This document shows positions 5,571-5,795 of a stretch of 5,795 nucleotides of DNA, piece after piece. The translations under genes and the position numbers were made by a program. The first letter of the stretch is position 1. Each line of letters starts with the position of its first letter. The DNA lies in NCBI GenBank assembly GCA_028709505.1, contig JAQVWW010000104.1:1-5795 (forward strand). Reading direction: 5' to 3'. This DNA is from Eubacteriales bacterium (GTDB taxonomy: Bacteria > Bacillota > Clostridia > Christensenellales > UMGS416). A model generated the notes under the pieces. That model made no database searches. It was given only the letters and a program-made list of their open reading frames with translations, and was not told the origin of the DNA.

Positions 5571-5795
5571 ATCCGAAAATATTTTTTACCCTGTCGGCAA
5601 AGGTCCGCTTGTCCTTTTGCTGTTTGGGCGTCAGCGAGCTTTCAAACTGCTGCAGCAGCTCCTTTTGTTTGGCTGTCAGCTTCTGGGGCACCTCCAGCTT
5701 GACCTTGACGAACATATCGCCCTTGCCCCGGCCGTTTAAGCGCTGGATACCGCGGCCCTCGATGCGGAAATTAGTGCCCGGCTGCGTGCCCTCGG
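5569..5795 (-). CDS. dnaJ: Chaperone DnaJ, C-terminal fragment (5' end outside window)
   Basis: These are the last 74 codons of DnaJ, the Hsp40 co-chaperone that delivers clients to DnaK and stimulates its ATPase. The visible part is the end of C-terminal substrate-binding domain II, with EGTQPGTNFRIEGRG, RLNGRGKGDMFVKV and LEVPQKLTAKQKELL. The end is a basic tail, LTPKQQKDKRTFADRVKNIFG. The J domain, Gly/Phe region and zinc-finger repeats lie beyond 5795. It reads in frame to a TAA at 5569-5571, 12 nt before prmA. The DnaJ paralogue CbpA is less likely, given the tail and the prmA neighbour, but the missing zinc finger prevents a strict distinction. In Bacillota this operon usually starts with hrcA-grpE-dnaK. 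Confidence 0.92.
   Translation of the reverse strand, partial: EGTQPGTNFRIEGRGIQRLNGRGKGDMFVKVKLEVPQKLTAKQKELLQQFESSLTPKQQKDKRTFADRVKNIFG

Overview
The window is a run of housekeeping genes, all on the minus strand, so transcription goes from high to low coordinates. The protein sequences and gene order point to a Bacillota (Firmicutes) genome, most likely class Clostridia, with fairly high G+C. The reasons are strong AGGAGG-type ribosome-binding sites, a dnaJ-prmA-mtaB-HIT cluster, and tuf directly upstream of rpmG-secE-nusG-rplK. I cannot name the genus from this sequence alone.

There are three blocks. (1) Positions 5795-2864 hold the tail of a heat-shock operon: the 3' end of dnaJ, prmA (ribosomal protein L11 methyltransferase), mtaB (tRNA ms2t6A methylthiotransferase) and a HIT-family hydrolase, closed by an intrinsic terminator at 2864-2896. 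The genes are packed tightly: 12 nt between dnaJ and prmA, a one-base TAATG overlap between prmA and mtaB, and 3 nt between mtaB and the HIT gene. (2) Positions 2831-1313 hold a strong promoter, a tRNA-Gly(CCC) gene with encoded CCA, and tuf (EF-Tu), followed by a GC-rich hairpin and a weak terminator candidate. (3) Positions 1297-1 hold a second strong promoter with a perfect TTGACA box, then rpmG (L33), secE, nusG and the first 58 codons of rplK (L11), which runs off the window.

The genes serve protein synthesis and export: EF-Tu delivers aminoacyl-tRNA, L33 and L11 are 50S proteins, NusG couples transcription to translation, and SecE is a translocon subunit. PrmA modifies L11, and MtaB modifies A37 of tRNAs that decode ANN codons. 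The layout tRNA-Gly, tuf, secE, nusG, rplK resembles the tufB-rplK region of enterobacteria.

I found no mobile element, CRISPR array, toxin-antitoxin, defence or biosynthetic system, and no sign of a new multi-gene system. The least explained signals are regulatory. An 8-bp inverted repeat with its loop over the tuf ribosome-binding site could form a pseudoknot with an adjacent hairpin. Perfect 7-bp dyads lie on both strong promoters. The palindrome GCCGGC is strikingly dense in mtaB and prmA.
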